Origin: a virus
IMG/VR virus record: IMGVR_UViG_3300031864_000003
Span: 1-50,180 of that record
Length of the DNA: 50,180 nt
Strand: one strand, 5' to 3'
This document shows positions 39,329-46,022 of the stretch, piece after piece. The notes under the pieces were generated by a model that did not search any database, was not told the DNA's origin, and worked only from the letters and a program-made list of their open reading frames with translations. The position numbers and the translations under genes are program-made. How positions within the stretch are numbered: the first letter of the stretch is position 1; each line of letters begins with the position of its first letter.

Positions 39329-39453
39329 CGCGACCTAACAAATCCAAACGTGCCAGAGCTATGAGAAGGCTCGTGAAGTATTTCAGGCTCTATCCTGAGT
39401 TTCAGCATAGCAGCCATAAATCTGCAAAAAGAAAAGCATGGGGAGAGGAGTAG
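39325..39453 (+). CDS. 42-residue basic protein
   Basis: The ORF encodes MTRPNKSKRARAMRRLVKYF ... ending KAWGEE. Strongly basic N-terminus, probably nucleic-acid binding. ATGA overlap with the membrane peptide. Confidence 0.5.
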   Translation: MTRPNKSKRARAMRRLVKYFRLYPEFQHSSHKSAKRKAWGEE

Positions 39454-39462
39454 GAAAACACA

Positions 39463-39609
39463 ATGACAGCTAAAGAACGAGCCAAGCTATTATTAGAGTT
39501 AAATAAGATTTGGCTTACCGCATCAAATTGTAGAGCTGCTATTATTTTGGTACTCGGCAGAATAGAGAGTTTGCAAGCATCTATCCGAGAAAGAGAGAAA
39601 AAGAAATGA
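39463..39609 (+). CDS. 48-residue helical protein
   Basis: The ORF encodes MTAKERAKLLLELNKIWLTA ... ending IREREKKK. Amphipathic helix. Starts 10 bases after the previous stop and ends in an ATGA overlap. Confidence 0.45.
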   Translation: MTAKERAKLLLELNKIWLTASNCRAAIILVLGRIESLQASIREREKKK

Positions 39610-39722
39610 ACATGACATATTTAGATTGGTCAAACGTAAAATATTGTTGGTCTGAAGCGGGAGATTGCTATTTGCATGTTGTTTTATATAGGTCCCAAAT
39701 CACTTGGGTTACCTCCGGTTAG
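39606..39722 (+). CDS. 38-residue ORF
   Basis: The ORF encodes MNMTYLDWSNVKYCWSEAGD ... ending TWVTSG. Its stop lies in a hairpin TACCTCC/GGAGGTA (39709-39732 region). Marks the end of the tightly overlapped small-gene chain and the start of the cassette-like region. Confidence 0.4.
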   Translation: MNMTYLDWSNVKYCWSEAGDCYLHVVLYRSQITWVTSG

Positions 39723-39757
39723 TTCAGGAGGTAGGCAGAAATCTGGAGAGAAAAAGT

Positions 39758-39955
39758 ATGAATAAAATCGCAATAAATAAAATAAATCCAATATTCAAAG
39801 TTCATGTATTAGTTAACAATCGAGAGCTTGTGAAGGTCCTCCCAAACAACAAGGTTATTATCATAGATGATATTACGTTTGATGAAGCATTACAGGCGAT
39901 TGAATATATGGCAGCATCTTTGGCAAAATGTAAGGCGTTGGGAGGAAAATTATGA
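39758..39955 (+). CDS. 65-residue hypothetical protein
   Basis: The ORF encodes MNKIAINKINPIFKVHVLVN ... ending KALGGKL. ATG at 39758. Its 3' end contains GCGTTGGGAGG, which resembles the right core of an attC site and serves as the ribosome site of the next gene; this may be chance. Function unknown. Confidence 0.5.
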   Translation: MNKIAINKINPIFKVHVLVNNRELVKVLPNNKVIIIDDITFDEALQAIEYMAASLAKCKALGGKL

Positions 39956-40227
39956 TAGAAACAATACAGATATATGATGAGCAGGTACACGATTTAATTA
40001 ATCAGGTTGACCAAGTATGTCATAATTTTGATGCTTCAAAATATGGCATACCTCCAGAACCAATAAGAAACAAAATCAAAATGCTTGTCTATAGATGGAT
40101 AGTCTCCCAACAAGTCACTCCAGCAGACGGGATTATCTGCTGCACAGAATGTGGTTGGAAGTATCCATATCATACAAGGGCTTGCTCGCATAGTATTTGT
40201 TTGGATATGTCACAATCCCGCCACTGA
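39952..40227 (+). CDS. 91-residue protein, candidate first cassette ORF
   Basis: The ORF encodes MIETIQIYDEQVHDLINQVD ... with CCTECGWKYPYHTRACSHSI, a CxEC...C zinc-like cluster at the C-terminus. It is followed by CACTGAGTTTAGGCGTTAGGA (right-hand core of an attC-like site at 40236-40242). A left-hand core is not evident. Function unknown. Confidence 0.5.
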   Translation: MIETIQIYDEQVHDLINQVDQVCHNFDASKYGIPPEPIRNKIKMLVYRWIVSQQVTPADGIICCTECGWKYPYHTRACSHSICLDMSQSRH

Positions 40228-40251
40228 GTTTAGGCGTTAGGAGGAGAAAAA

Positions 40252-40458
40252 ATGGATTGGCAACCAATAGAAACAGCACCGAAAGATGGAAGCCACGTTT
40301 ATCTATTTAGGCCGGAAATACAATTTGCAGGGTATTGGGGCGGGGCTAATTCTGGGTGGCGGATAAATGCCCCTGGTTTGCCAGCTATGTGGCCACTGCC
40401 AACACATTGGGCTCCACAATTGCTACCTCCTAACCAATCCCTGAACTCCGACCCTTAA
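40252..40458 (+). CDS. Cassette ORF 1, DUF551-like protein
   Basis: The ORF encodes MDWQPIETAPKDGSHVYLFR ... PTHWAPQLLPP. The pattern WQPIETAPKDG ... W.......G..A......P.HWAPL is a widespread short phage/bacterial module. The stop lies inside the attC-like site 40428-40497, as is usual in integron cassettes. GGAGG precedes the ATG, formed by the previous site's core. Confidence 0.65.
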   Translation: MDWQPIETAPKDGSHVYLFRPEIQFAGYWGGANSGWRINAPGLPAMWPLPTHWAPQLLPPNQSLNSDP

Positions 40459-40497
40459 TAGCACGCTATTTCGGGCGGGTTAGGGAAGGCGTTAAAT
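40428..40497 (+). repeat. attC-like site B
   Basis: Left core CCTAAC, right core GCGTTAAAT (GTTRRRY). The arms TCCCTGAACTCCGACCC and GGGCGGGTTAGGGA pair over 13 bp with three single-base bulges (G, T, A, all in the left arm), and an inner stem AATAGC/GCTATT closes the hairpin. This is the imperfect-hairpin architecture with extrahelical bases that integron integrases recognise. Confidence 0.82.
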
Positions 40498-40512
40498 TGA
40501 AAGGAGGATAAG

Positions 40513-40692
40513 ATGGAAGATGAATTAATATCAGTTGGTTTTCGTTATATCAGGCGGGCTGAAGTAGCATCCGAATCTGATATAAAATATTGGGCTGAGA
40601 TTTCAGATAAAAAGTTGGCACAACAAGCCTTAGAATTTATCAAGGAACAATCTAACCAGGGCACTGAAGCTGACGCTTTTCTGGCGGGTTAG
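40513..40692 (+). CDS. Cassette ORF 2
   Basis: A 59-residue protein (MEDELISVGFRYIRRAEVAS ... ending EADAFLAG). AAGGAGG upstream. The stop falls inside attC-like site C. Function unknown. Confidence 0.55.
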   Translation: MEDELISVGFRYIRRAEVASESDIKYWAEISDKKLAQQALEFIKEQSNQGTEADAFLAG

Positions 40693-40738
40693 AGCGTTAA
40701 TATATAGAGTTTTTTCCGGTTAATACTATGCGTTAGGT
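40650..40738 (+). repeat. attC-like site C (degenerate)
   Basis: Left core ATCTAAC matches RYYYAAC, right core GTTAGGT matches GTTRRRY. The inner arms CACTGAAGCTGACGC and GCGGGTTAG pair only partly. A shorter version ending at GCGTTAATA (40702) is the alternative. Confidence 0.5.
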
Positions 40739-40744
40739 CACTAA

Positions 40745-40972
40745 ATGAAAATATATGCGTTTGAGTTTTGTCCATGTAAATTTGAAAGTGCTTTTGAAAC
40801 GGTTAGCCTACATTTCAAAATAGCGGATGCTTATATGGCAATGAGAAAACATAGAGCAGAAGAACTGAATAAGTGGAATGAGATGTTGAGAGTCTGTGGA
40901 AAAAGAATGCATAGGGGAGATAAGCCCTGCGATGATATGCTTTTTAGAGTAAAAGAAAGAACAGTGACCTAA
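40745..40972 (+). CDS. Cassette ORF 3
   Basis: A 75-residue protein (MKIYAFEFCPCKFESAFETV ... ending VKERTVT) with CPC near the start and two more cysteines. The stop (TAA) lies in the left core of attC-like site D. No ribosome site is clear. Function unknown. Confidence 0.5.
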   Translation: MKIYAFEFCPCKFESAFETVSLHFKIADAYMAMRKHRAEELNKWNEMLRVCGKRMHRGDKPCDDMLFRVKERTVT

Positions 40973-41036
40973 CAAGCAAATGAACTCTGACCCAAAATAA
41001 ACTACCATTTTAGGCAGGTTATTAGCGGCGTTATGT
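40967..41036 (+). repeat. attC-like site D
   Basis: Left core ACCTAAC, right core GCGTTATGT. The arms ATGAACTCTGACC and GGCAGGTTAT pair with the same three bulge positions (G, T, A) as site B. It ends where the tRNA-Leu-like gene begins, so the tRNA is the body of the next cassette. Confidence 0.8.
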
Positions 41037-41160
41037 GGCAGTGGCGAAATTGGTAGACGCAAGCCGTCAAGTGGTATCACAGTAAACCATAAACGGCTCT
41101 GTGATTAGGTAGGTGGGGTCGAAGCCCACGGCCTTTGCGGGTTCGAATCCTGTCTGCCAC
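41035..41160 (+). tRNA. tRNA-Leu-like gene with enlarged anticodon/variable region, carried as a cassette
   Basis: Perfect 7-bp acceptor GTGGCAG/CTGCCAC, a tRNA-Leu-type D arm (TGGCGAAATTGGTAGACGC) and a T arm GCGGG-TTCGAAT-CCTGT, total 126 bases without CCA, about 40 more than a normal tRNA-Leu. Two foldings compete. One has AGCCGT/ACGGCT as anticodon stem with a loop of ~25 bases (an insertion in the anticodon loop). The other has AAGCC-GTCAAGT-GGTAT (anticodon CAA) followed by a variable region with hairpins ATCACAG/CTGTGAT and GTGGG/CCCAC. The class (Leu-like) is fair; the anticodon is not secure. Confidence 0.6.
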
Positions 41161-41230
41161 ATAACAAATCACTTAACTCAGACAGGGTTATCGCTACGCT
41201 CAACCCTGCTGGTTAATTCGGGCGTTAACA
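41159..41230 (+). repeat. attC-like site E
   Basis: Begins at the 3' end of the tRNA (ATAAC) and ends at GGCGTTAAC. The arms TTAACTCAGACAGGGTT and AACCCTGCTGGTTAA pair over 15 bp with two bulged bases (T and A, at the same relative places as in sites B, D and G). Confidence 0.8.
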
Positions 41231-41244
41231 AGAAAGGGGATTAG

Positions 41245-41442
41245 ATGTTCAATATTTATGATTCAGAATGTCCTGTTTGCAAAACTATGAAGAAAGTCAT
41301 AGTCAAAAGGCTTGAGAATCATCCAGATTTGGGAAAAATAGAACACATTTCTACTGAATGCTGGGGGTATGCTCCATCAGATAATGAAGTAGTTGTAGAA
41401 GCTTTCTGTCCTGGATGTGGTGTAAAGTTTATCGTTTGCTAA
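41245..41442 (+). CDS. Cassette ORF 5, zinc-ribbon protein
   Basis: A 65-residue protein with two CPxC knuckles (SECPVCKT and FCPGCGVKF) forming a zinc ribbon. AAAGGGG site. The stop lies in the left core of attC-like site F. Function unknown. Confidence 0.6.
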   Translation: MFNIYDSECPVCKTMKKVIVKRLENHPDLGKIEHISTECWGYAPSDNEVVVEAFCPGCGVKFIVC

Positions 41443-41495
41443 CAAGCCCACTGAAGCCGACAGCAAATAGCTGCTGGTTAGCTCAGGCGTTAGCA
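41437..41495 (+). repeat. attC-like site F
   Basis: Left core TGCTAAC is the exact complement of right core GTTAGCA, as expected for integron sites. The inner arms ACTGAAGCCGACAGC and GCTGCTGGTTAG pair with bulges on both sides. Shorter than its neighbours (59 bases). Confidence 0.75.
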
Positions 41496-41513
41496 AATTA
41501 AGAGGAGGAAACT

Positions 41514-41579
41514 ATGAATTATTATTTATTATCTGGTTTTATGATAATTTTTATAAGTTTTGCTTTTTTCATGGATTAA
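41514..41579 (+). CDS. Cassette ORF 6, 21-residue hydrophobic peptide (uncertain)
   Basis: The ORF encodes MNYYLLSGFMIIFISFAFFM then D. A good AGAGGAGG site. In another frame the cassette stays open to 41652 (FYDNFYKFCFFHGLNKNWHA ...) without a start, so the cassette may hold a frameshifted ~47-residue membrane protein. Confidence 0.35.
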   Translation: MNYYLLSGFMIIFISFAFFMD

Positions 41580-41655
41580 ATAAAAATTGGCACGCTACAC
41601 TTGGATGGTTATGTGCATGGTTTTGTGCATGTGTTTTGATGATGAAGGCTTAATT

Positions 41656-41726
41656 TGCTAACCAATCCCCGAACTCCGACCCTCAATAGCTATGCTACTT
41701 CGGGCGGGTTATTAGCGGCGTTAGGA
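41656..41726 (+). repeat. attC-like site G
   Basis: Left core TGCTAAC, right core GTTAGGA. The arms GAACTCCGACCC and GGGCGGGTT pair with bulges G, T and A in the left arm exactly as in site B; inner stem TAGC/GCTA. Sites B and G share nearly all of their arm sequence. Confidence 0.82.
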
Positions 41727-41732
41727 GGAATT

Positions 41733-41951
41733 ATGAAATTAACAGAATTATATGAATCCGAGACAGGTGAAAAAGCCATATATCATAAGGGCAGCAGTGA
41801 CTATCATACACTTAGATATGTTCAGTGGCTTGAGAATCGAGCCTCCCAACAACCAAATGCAGTAGATGGGAATGATGTCATGCAAAATTATGTACCTGGA
41901 TGGAAAAGGCACGATTCAACAGATGATGCAAAAGATTATTCCCACCGCTGA
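41733..41951 (+). CDS. Cassette ORF 7
   Basis: A 72-residue protein (MKLTELYESETGEKAIYHKG ... ending DAKDYSHR); the ATG at 41733 lies seven bases after the core of site G, with TTAGGAGG as ribosome site supplied by the core itself. No attC is evident after it. Confidence 0.55.
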   Translation: MKLTELYESETGEKAIYHKGSSDYHTLRYVQWLENRASQQPNAVDGNDVMQNYVPGWKRHDSTDDAKDYSHR

Positions 41952-41980
41952 TTAGGGCATTAATGTAAAAGGAGAAAACA

Positions 41981-42184
41981 ATGGCACAGATTGAAATTGA
42001 AGGTAAGAAGTACAAAGTTTTAGACAATCTAAACTATGTCCATGAGGTTGGTGCATATGTAAAAGAAGTTGAAACCCCATCAGGGGCTAAGATGGCAATT
42101 AAGCGCAGAGGATCGGCTTGGCGGTTTTGGACAGTTAAGGATAGGCTATCTGGTGGTATGGCAAGCCGTCCTATTGGAATGTAA
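41981..42184 (+). CDS. 67-residue hypothetical protein
   Basis: The ORF encodes MAQIEIEGKKYKVLDNLNYV ... ending MASRPIGM. Small beta-rich protein, AAAGGAG site. Followed by an attC-like remnant. Function unknown. Confidence 0.55.
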   Translation: MAQIEIEGKKYKVLDNLNYVHEVGAYVKEVETPSGAKMAIKRRGSAWRFWTVKDRLSGGMASRPIGM

Positions 42185-42187
42185 TTG

Positions 42188-42234
42188 GTGTTAACAAATC
42201 CCTGAACCAGACAGCAATAGCCGCTAGTTAGCTT
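42188..42234 (+). repeat. attC-like remnant
   Basis: TGTTAACAAATCCCTGAACC, ACAGC...GCT and GTTAG elements are present but the right GCGTTRRR core is replaced by GCTTAGAAAAAG. Likely a decayed site marking the right end of the array. Confidence 0.4.
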
Positions 42235-42268
42235 AGAAAAAGTTTGAAATAAAAAGGGAGCAGATGCA

Positions 42269-42550
42269 ATGGAACTAAAAGGCTTTGATAGCCTTAATAA
42301 ACGTGACTTTGAAAATGAGGCTGTTATTGGGGAAATTCGGGAAGTATTTAAAGAAAATCAAATATTGCGTGAATTGCTATGGCTGAATCATGGTCACACA
42401 GGACAATATGGAGATGATGGAGAAATGCAATGCGGGCAATGTGCACAAGAATATGGCTTTTGGGATTGGAAGCGCACACCCGCTAAAGAGATCCAAGAGA
42501 AGATGCAAAAAGCAAGTATGAAAGCATTTTTTGGAAAGACATTATTGTGA
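42269..42550 (+). CDS. 93-residue CxxC protein
   Basis: The ORF encodes MELKGFDSLNKRDFENEAVI ... with LWLNHGHTGQYGDDGEMQCG then QCAQEYGFWDWKRTP, a common small phage protein (H-x-H plus CxxC, probably zinc binding). Its stop overlaps the GTG of the next gene. Confidence 0.6.
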   Translation: MELKGFDSLNKRDFENEAVIGEIREVFKENQILRELLWLNHGHTGQYGDDGEMQCGQCAQEYGFWDWKRTPAKEIQEKMQKASMKAFFGKTLL

Positions 42551-42831
42551 TTAAATCTGGTTTTTTTGATCTTAAAAATTTACGAAGCAAAGAGACGGAA
42601 ATACAGATTCCACAACAAACCATTCCAACAGAAAACAACCAATATGAAGGGCAGGAAAAATGCCCAATTTGCGGGGGCACAATCATTTATAAATGGGAAA
42701 AGGGCAAAGGATTTACAATCTATGAATGCTCAACCAATGACTGCCTGCCATGGCCTGTTGGAAGAGCAAAAAAGAGAAGGGAGGCTGGGTTGTCTCCAAT
42801 TATCCCGACAAGATATGAAAGGGGGGAATGA
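42547..42831 (+). CDS. 94-residue zinc-ribbon protein
   Basis: GTG start overlapping the upstream stop. Contains EKCPICGGTIIYKWEKGKGF and YECSTNDCLPWP, a four-Cys zinc ribbon. It ends directly before the HAD-like gene. Function unknown. Confidence 0.6.
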   Translation: MIKSGFFDLKNLRSKETEIQIPQQTIPTENNQYEGQEKCPICGGTIIYKWEKGKGFTIYECSTNDCLPWPVGRAKKRREAGLSPIIPTRYERGE

Positions 42832-43428
42832 ATGAAATTTGCAACTGATCTTGATATGGTATTAGCAGATTCCCATTCAGTATGGCTCACAGGTCTTGCG
42901 AAAAGATATGGATCATTTTCCTTGAATCATTATAGAATTAAAATTAAAGGAACTCACTGGAAAAAGATTTCAGATTTCATAAATCGATCATTGTTAGCCC
43001 ATTCAGAAAAGATCAAACCTATTCAGACCTCGGTGAATGCCCTTCCTGAGATCATGGATTTTTTCAAACAACTCTATCTTCCAATAATTTCAAGCAGACA
43101 ATCATATCTTTATGACTGCACAAAGGCATGGTGCAAGGCTAACTTACCAGTGCCATTCAAACTCTTCCTCACAAATGATAGCAAATTAAAAATAATAGAG
43201 GACAATGACATTACAGTTTTTGCTGATGACAGATTTGAAACTATAAACGAAATCAGCCCAATTATTTCGACAGCCTTTTTGATAGATCAGAAATGGAATC
43301 AGGGGCGACCGGAAATTCTAAATGTGATAAGAGTAAACAATTTACAAGAAGCCTTGGAGTATTTGAAAAATGATAACTTGCAAAAAATACCCTTTCAAAA
43401 CAAGGAAGGAAGCCCAAGCAACTCTTAA
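42832..43428 (+). CDS. HAD-like 5'-nucleotidase-type phosphatase
   Basis: A 198-residue protein starting MKFATDLDMVLADSHSVWLT; DLDMVLADS is HAD motif I (D-x-D). Later SSRQSYLYDCTKAWC and FADDRFETINEI give the motif II and D-D/E motif IV regions. It resembles 5'(3')-deoxyribonucleotidase-like HADs in phages, which adjust nucleotide pools. GGGGGG-rich ribosome site. Confidence 0.65.
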   Translation: MKFATDLDMVLADSHSVWLTGLAKRYGSFSLNHYRIKIKGTHWKKISDFINRSLLAHSEKIKPIQTSVNALPEIMDFFKQLYLPIISSRQSYLYDCTKAWCKANLPVPFKLFLTNDSKLKIIEDNDITVFADDRFETINEISPIISTAFLIDQKWNQGRPEILNVIRVNNLQEALEYLKNDNLQKIPFQNKEGSPSNS

Positions 43429-43615
43429 ATACCGAAAAGAACTTCCCTTTGGCACACCGTATCGATGCAAAATTTGCGGGTATTGGCATCTTGGGCATAA
43501 ATGGAAGACTCCTAAGAAAAGTCATTTGGGCAAAATATACAGAAGAAAAGCACTTGAAAGAAGACATGTGAAAAGATTGCTTCAAATGATTGATAAAATG
43601 TGCGGAGTTGAATAA
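43370..43615 (+). CDS. 81-residue basic zinc-finger protein
   Basis: A very basic protein: CKKYPFKTRKEAQATLKYRK, YRCKICGYWHLGHKW (CxxC...HxxxH zinc finger), then KIYRRKALERRHVKRLLQMI. Overlaps the HAD gene by 59 bases and ends on the ATG of the SNF2-like gene. Likely nucleic-acid binding. Confidence 0.6.
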   Translation: MITCKKYPFKTRKEAQATLKYRKELPFGTPYRCKICGYWHLGHKWKTPKKSHLGKIYRRKALERRHVKRLLQMIDKMCGVE

Positions 43616-44994
43616 TGGAAGGATATGAGCAGTTTTTAGAGGGAAAGCAAATTGTTGACCAAAAGAGTGGATTTGAAGTTCCTTTGGAAGATTTGAACTC
43701 AATGCTTTTCAATTGGCAAAAGGTCATTGAAAGATGGGCTCTTGCCAGAGGAAGAGCTGCCCTATTTGAGGATTGTGGCCTTGGGAAAACCCCCCAACAG
43801 CTTGAATGGGCAAATCAGATTTGTAAAAAGGAAAAGGAACCAGTTCTGATCTTGGCTCCATTAGCAGTATCAGAGCAGACCCGACAGGAGGGAGAAAAAT
43901 TCGGGATTCCTGTAAATGTTTGCCCAAGCGATGCATATATTAAAGATGGAATAAATATAACAAATTATGAAAAATTACATAAATTCAAACCAGAAAGGTT
44001 CATTGGGATTGTCTTGGATGAGTCAAGCATCCTCAAAAATTTCACAGGAGCAATCCGCAACGAGATTATAGATGCCTTTCAAAAGACAAAGTATCGGCTC
44101 GCCTGCACCGCAACTCCTGCTCCAAACGATTACATGGAATTGGGAAATCATGCAGAGTTCTTAGGCATAATGACCCGCACAGAGATGCTGTCTACATTCT
44201 TTATCAACGATACGTCTAATACAGGTACATGGCGACTAAAAGGGCATGTCAGAAACAACATCTTTTGGGAATGGTTGAGCAGCTGGGCAGTCATGATTAA
44301 TAAGCCATCTGATATTGGTTTTGATGATGATGGTTTTATCCTTCCCAAAATAAGATACCACGAGCATATCATTCTAAGCACAGCAAAGCCCTTTGGCTTA
44401 TTGACAGAGACTGCATCAACATTAGATGAACGAAGGCAGGTGAGGAGAGAAACGATCAAGTTGCGAGTTGATGAGGCAGCAGCAATTATAAATGACTCAA
44501 TGATTCCTTGGGTCATCTGGGTCAACTTGAATCCTGAAGGAGAATATGCAACAAAAAAAATTCATCATGCAATTGAGGTTGCAGGCCGGCATGACAATGA
44601 AATTAAGTCTGAAAGAATGCTTGGATTTGCAAATGGAAAATACAGACGGATAGTAACCAAGCCAAAAATAGCTGGATTGGGAATGAATTGGCAAATTTGC
44701 AATAAGGCTGCTTTCATCGGATTGAGCGATTCATGGGAGCAATTTTATCAAGCTGTGAGAAGGATATGGCGTTTTGGGCAACAACATGAAGTCGATATTC
44801 ACATATTTATTGAAGAGCGGGAGGGCAGCGTGCTTCAAAATATCCGACGCAAAGACAAACAAGCTCGACTGATGACTGAAAGCATGGTCAGGCATATGAA
44901 AAGTTTGACAAAAAAAGAATTAGGGCAAACGGGAAGAACTTTTGTTGACTACTACCCTACTGAAGAAATGAGGTTACCAAAATGGATCAGATGA
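43615..44994 (+). CDS. SNF2-like DEAD-box helicase
   Basis: A 459-residue SF2 protein. Motif I LFEDCGLGKTPQQLEWANQI, Ia VLILAPLAVSEQTRQEG, II GIVLDESSILKNFTG (DESS instead of DEAH), III RLACTATPAPNDYMELGNHA; second RecA half KPKIAGLGMNWQICNKAAFI, QAVRRIWRFGQQHEVDIHIF. This is the type commonly encoded directly before a DNA methyltransferase in phages. It overlaps the methyltransferase gene. Confidence 0.85.
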   Translation: MEGYEQFLEGKQIVDQKSGFEVPLEDLNSMLFNWQKVIERWALARGRAALFEDCGLGKTPQQLEWANQICKKEKEPVLILAPLAVSEQTRQEGEKFGIPVNVCPSDAYIKDGINITNYEKLHKFKPERFIGIVLDESSILKNFTGAIRNEIIDAFQKTKYRLACTATPAPNDYMELGNHAEFLGIMTRTEMLSTFFINDTSNTGTWRLKGHVRNNIFWEWLSSWAVMINKPSDIGFDDDGFILPKIRYHEHIILSTAKPFGLLTETASTLDERRQVRRETIKLRVDEAAAIINDSMIPWVIWVNLNPEGEYATKKIHHAIEVAGRHDNEIKSERMLGFANGKYRRIVTKPKIAGLGMNWQICNKAAFIGLSDSWEQFYQAVRRIWRFGQQHEVDIHIFIEEREGSVLQNIRRKDKQARLMTESMVRHMKSLTKKELGQTGRTFVDYYPTEEMRLPKWIR

Positions 44995-46022
44995 TTGAGG
45001 AGGTTGAATTTTATGAACGACATTTAAAAAATGCAAAATCAAAGTTGTATGAAGAATTGCACACTCAGAGAAGGCAGAAGCCGAGAGTCCTTTCTCAAAA
45101 GATAACTGAAAAATGGTCTGTATATCACGGGGATGCTGTCGAGATTATAAAAGGGCTTCCATCAAATAAAATTCATTATTCAATTTTTAGTCCACCTTTT
45201 AGTTCATTGTTTACATATTCAGCTTCAGTCCGAGATATGGGCAATTCAACAGATGAAGAATTTTATAGCCATTTTCAATTCCTCATCCCAGAACTATATC
45301 GAGTATTGATGCCAGGACGGTTAATCACCTTACATTGTTCTGATATACCTGCAATGAAAGAGAGAGATGGATACATTGGCATGAAAGATTTTCCCGGAAT
45401 ATTATTAAAGGAATTTGAGCGGGTAGGATTTATTTATCACAGTAAATGTCTAATTTGGAAAGATCCATTATTAGAGGCTGTTCGCACAAAATCTCTTGGT
45501 CTTGCTCATAAACAAATATCCAAAGATTCTGCAATGTGTCGAAACGGGACCCCTGATTATATATTAACTGTACGCAAACCAGGGGAGAATCAAGAACCAA
45601 TATCACATGGTAGAGGATTTGAAAGATATATTGGAGAAAAGGAAGAACCAACTGCCAAAAAACAAAACAACCCAAAAAAGAATAAATATAGCCATTATGT
45701 CTGGCAAAGATATGCATCCCCTGTTTGGATGGACATTCGACAATCAAATACCCTAAATATCAAACAAGCAAGAGAGAAAGACGATGAAAGGCATATTTGC
45801 CCCTTGCAATTAGATGCAATTGCCCGGTGCCTTGAGTTATGGACGAATCCTGGGGATATTGTCTTGTCACCTTTCGCAGGGATTGGCAGTGAAGGATATG
45901 AAGCTGTTCGCATGGGACGCAGGGCGATTTTAATTGAATTAAAAAAATCATATTACGACCTGTCTGTTAAGTATATGCATCAAGCAGAACAATTAGCCCA
46001 ATCAGAAGGGTTTGGGTTATAA
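44982..46022 (+). CDS. DNA methyltransferase (N4/N6, beta-type order)
   Basis: A 346-residue protein. Catalytic motif SIFSPPFSSLF (SPPF), near the N-terminus, and SAM-binding motif LSPFAGIGSEGYEAVRMGRR near the C-terminus give the beta-class order. SPPF favours N4-cytosine. A central region (KNKYSHYVWQRYASPVWMDI) is the recognition part. No restriction enzyme is adjacent, so it is probably an anti-restriction or regulatory modification. Its start overlaps the SNF2-like gene. Confidence 0.85.
   Translation: MDQMIEEVEFYERHLKNAKSKLYEELHTQRRQKPRVLSQKITEKWSVYHGDAVEIIKGLPSNKIHYSIFSPPFSSLFTYSASVRDMGNSTDEEFYSHFQFLIPELYRVLMPGRLITLHCSDIPAMKERDGYIGMKDFPGILLKEFERVGFIYHSKCLIWKDPLLEAVRTKSLGLAHKQISKDSAMCRNGTPDYILTVRKPGENQEPISHGRGFERYIGEKEEPTAKKQNNPKKNKYSHYVWQRYASPVWMDIRQSNTLNIKQAREKDDERHICPLQLDAIARCLELWTNPGDIVLSPFAGIGSEGYEAVRMGRRAILIELKKSYYDLSVKYMHQAEQLAQSEGFGL

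Noticed and set aside
39325-39360. ACCTAACAAATCC as another attC left core
   Set aside because: It lies at the start of a coding gene and has no matching right arm within 150 bases.
39709-39736. TACCTCC/GGAGGTA hairpin as an attC site
   Set aside because: Simple perfect stem, lacks the paired cores and the bulge pattern; kept only as a note at the end of the small-gene chain.
40215-42240. CRISPR array as explanation of the repeats
   Set aside because: The repeats are imperfect inverted structures with coding spacers of different length, not short identical direct repeats with uniform spacers.
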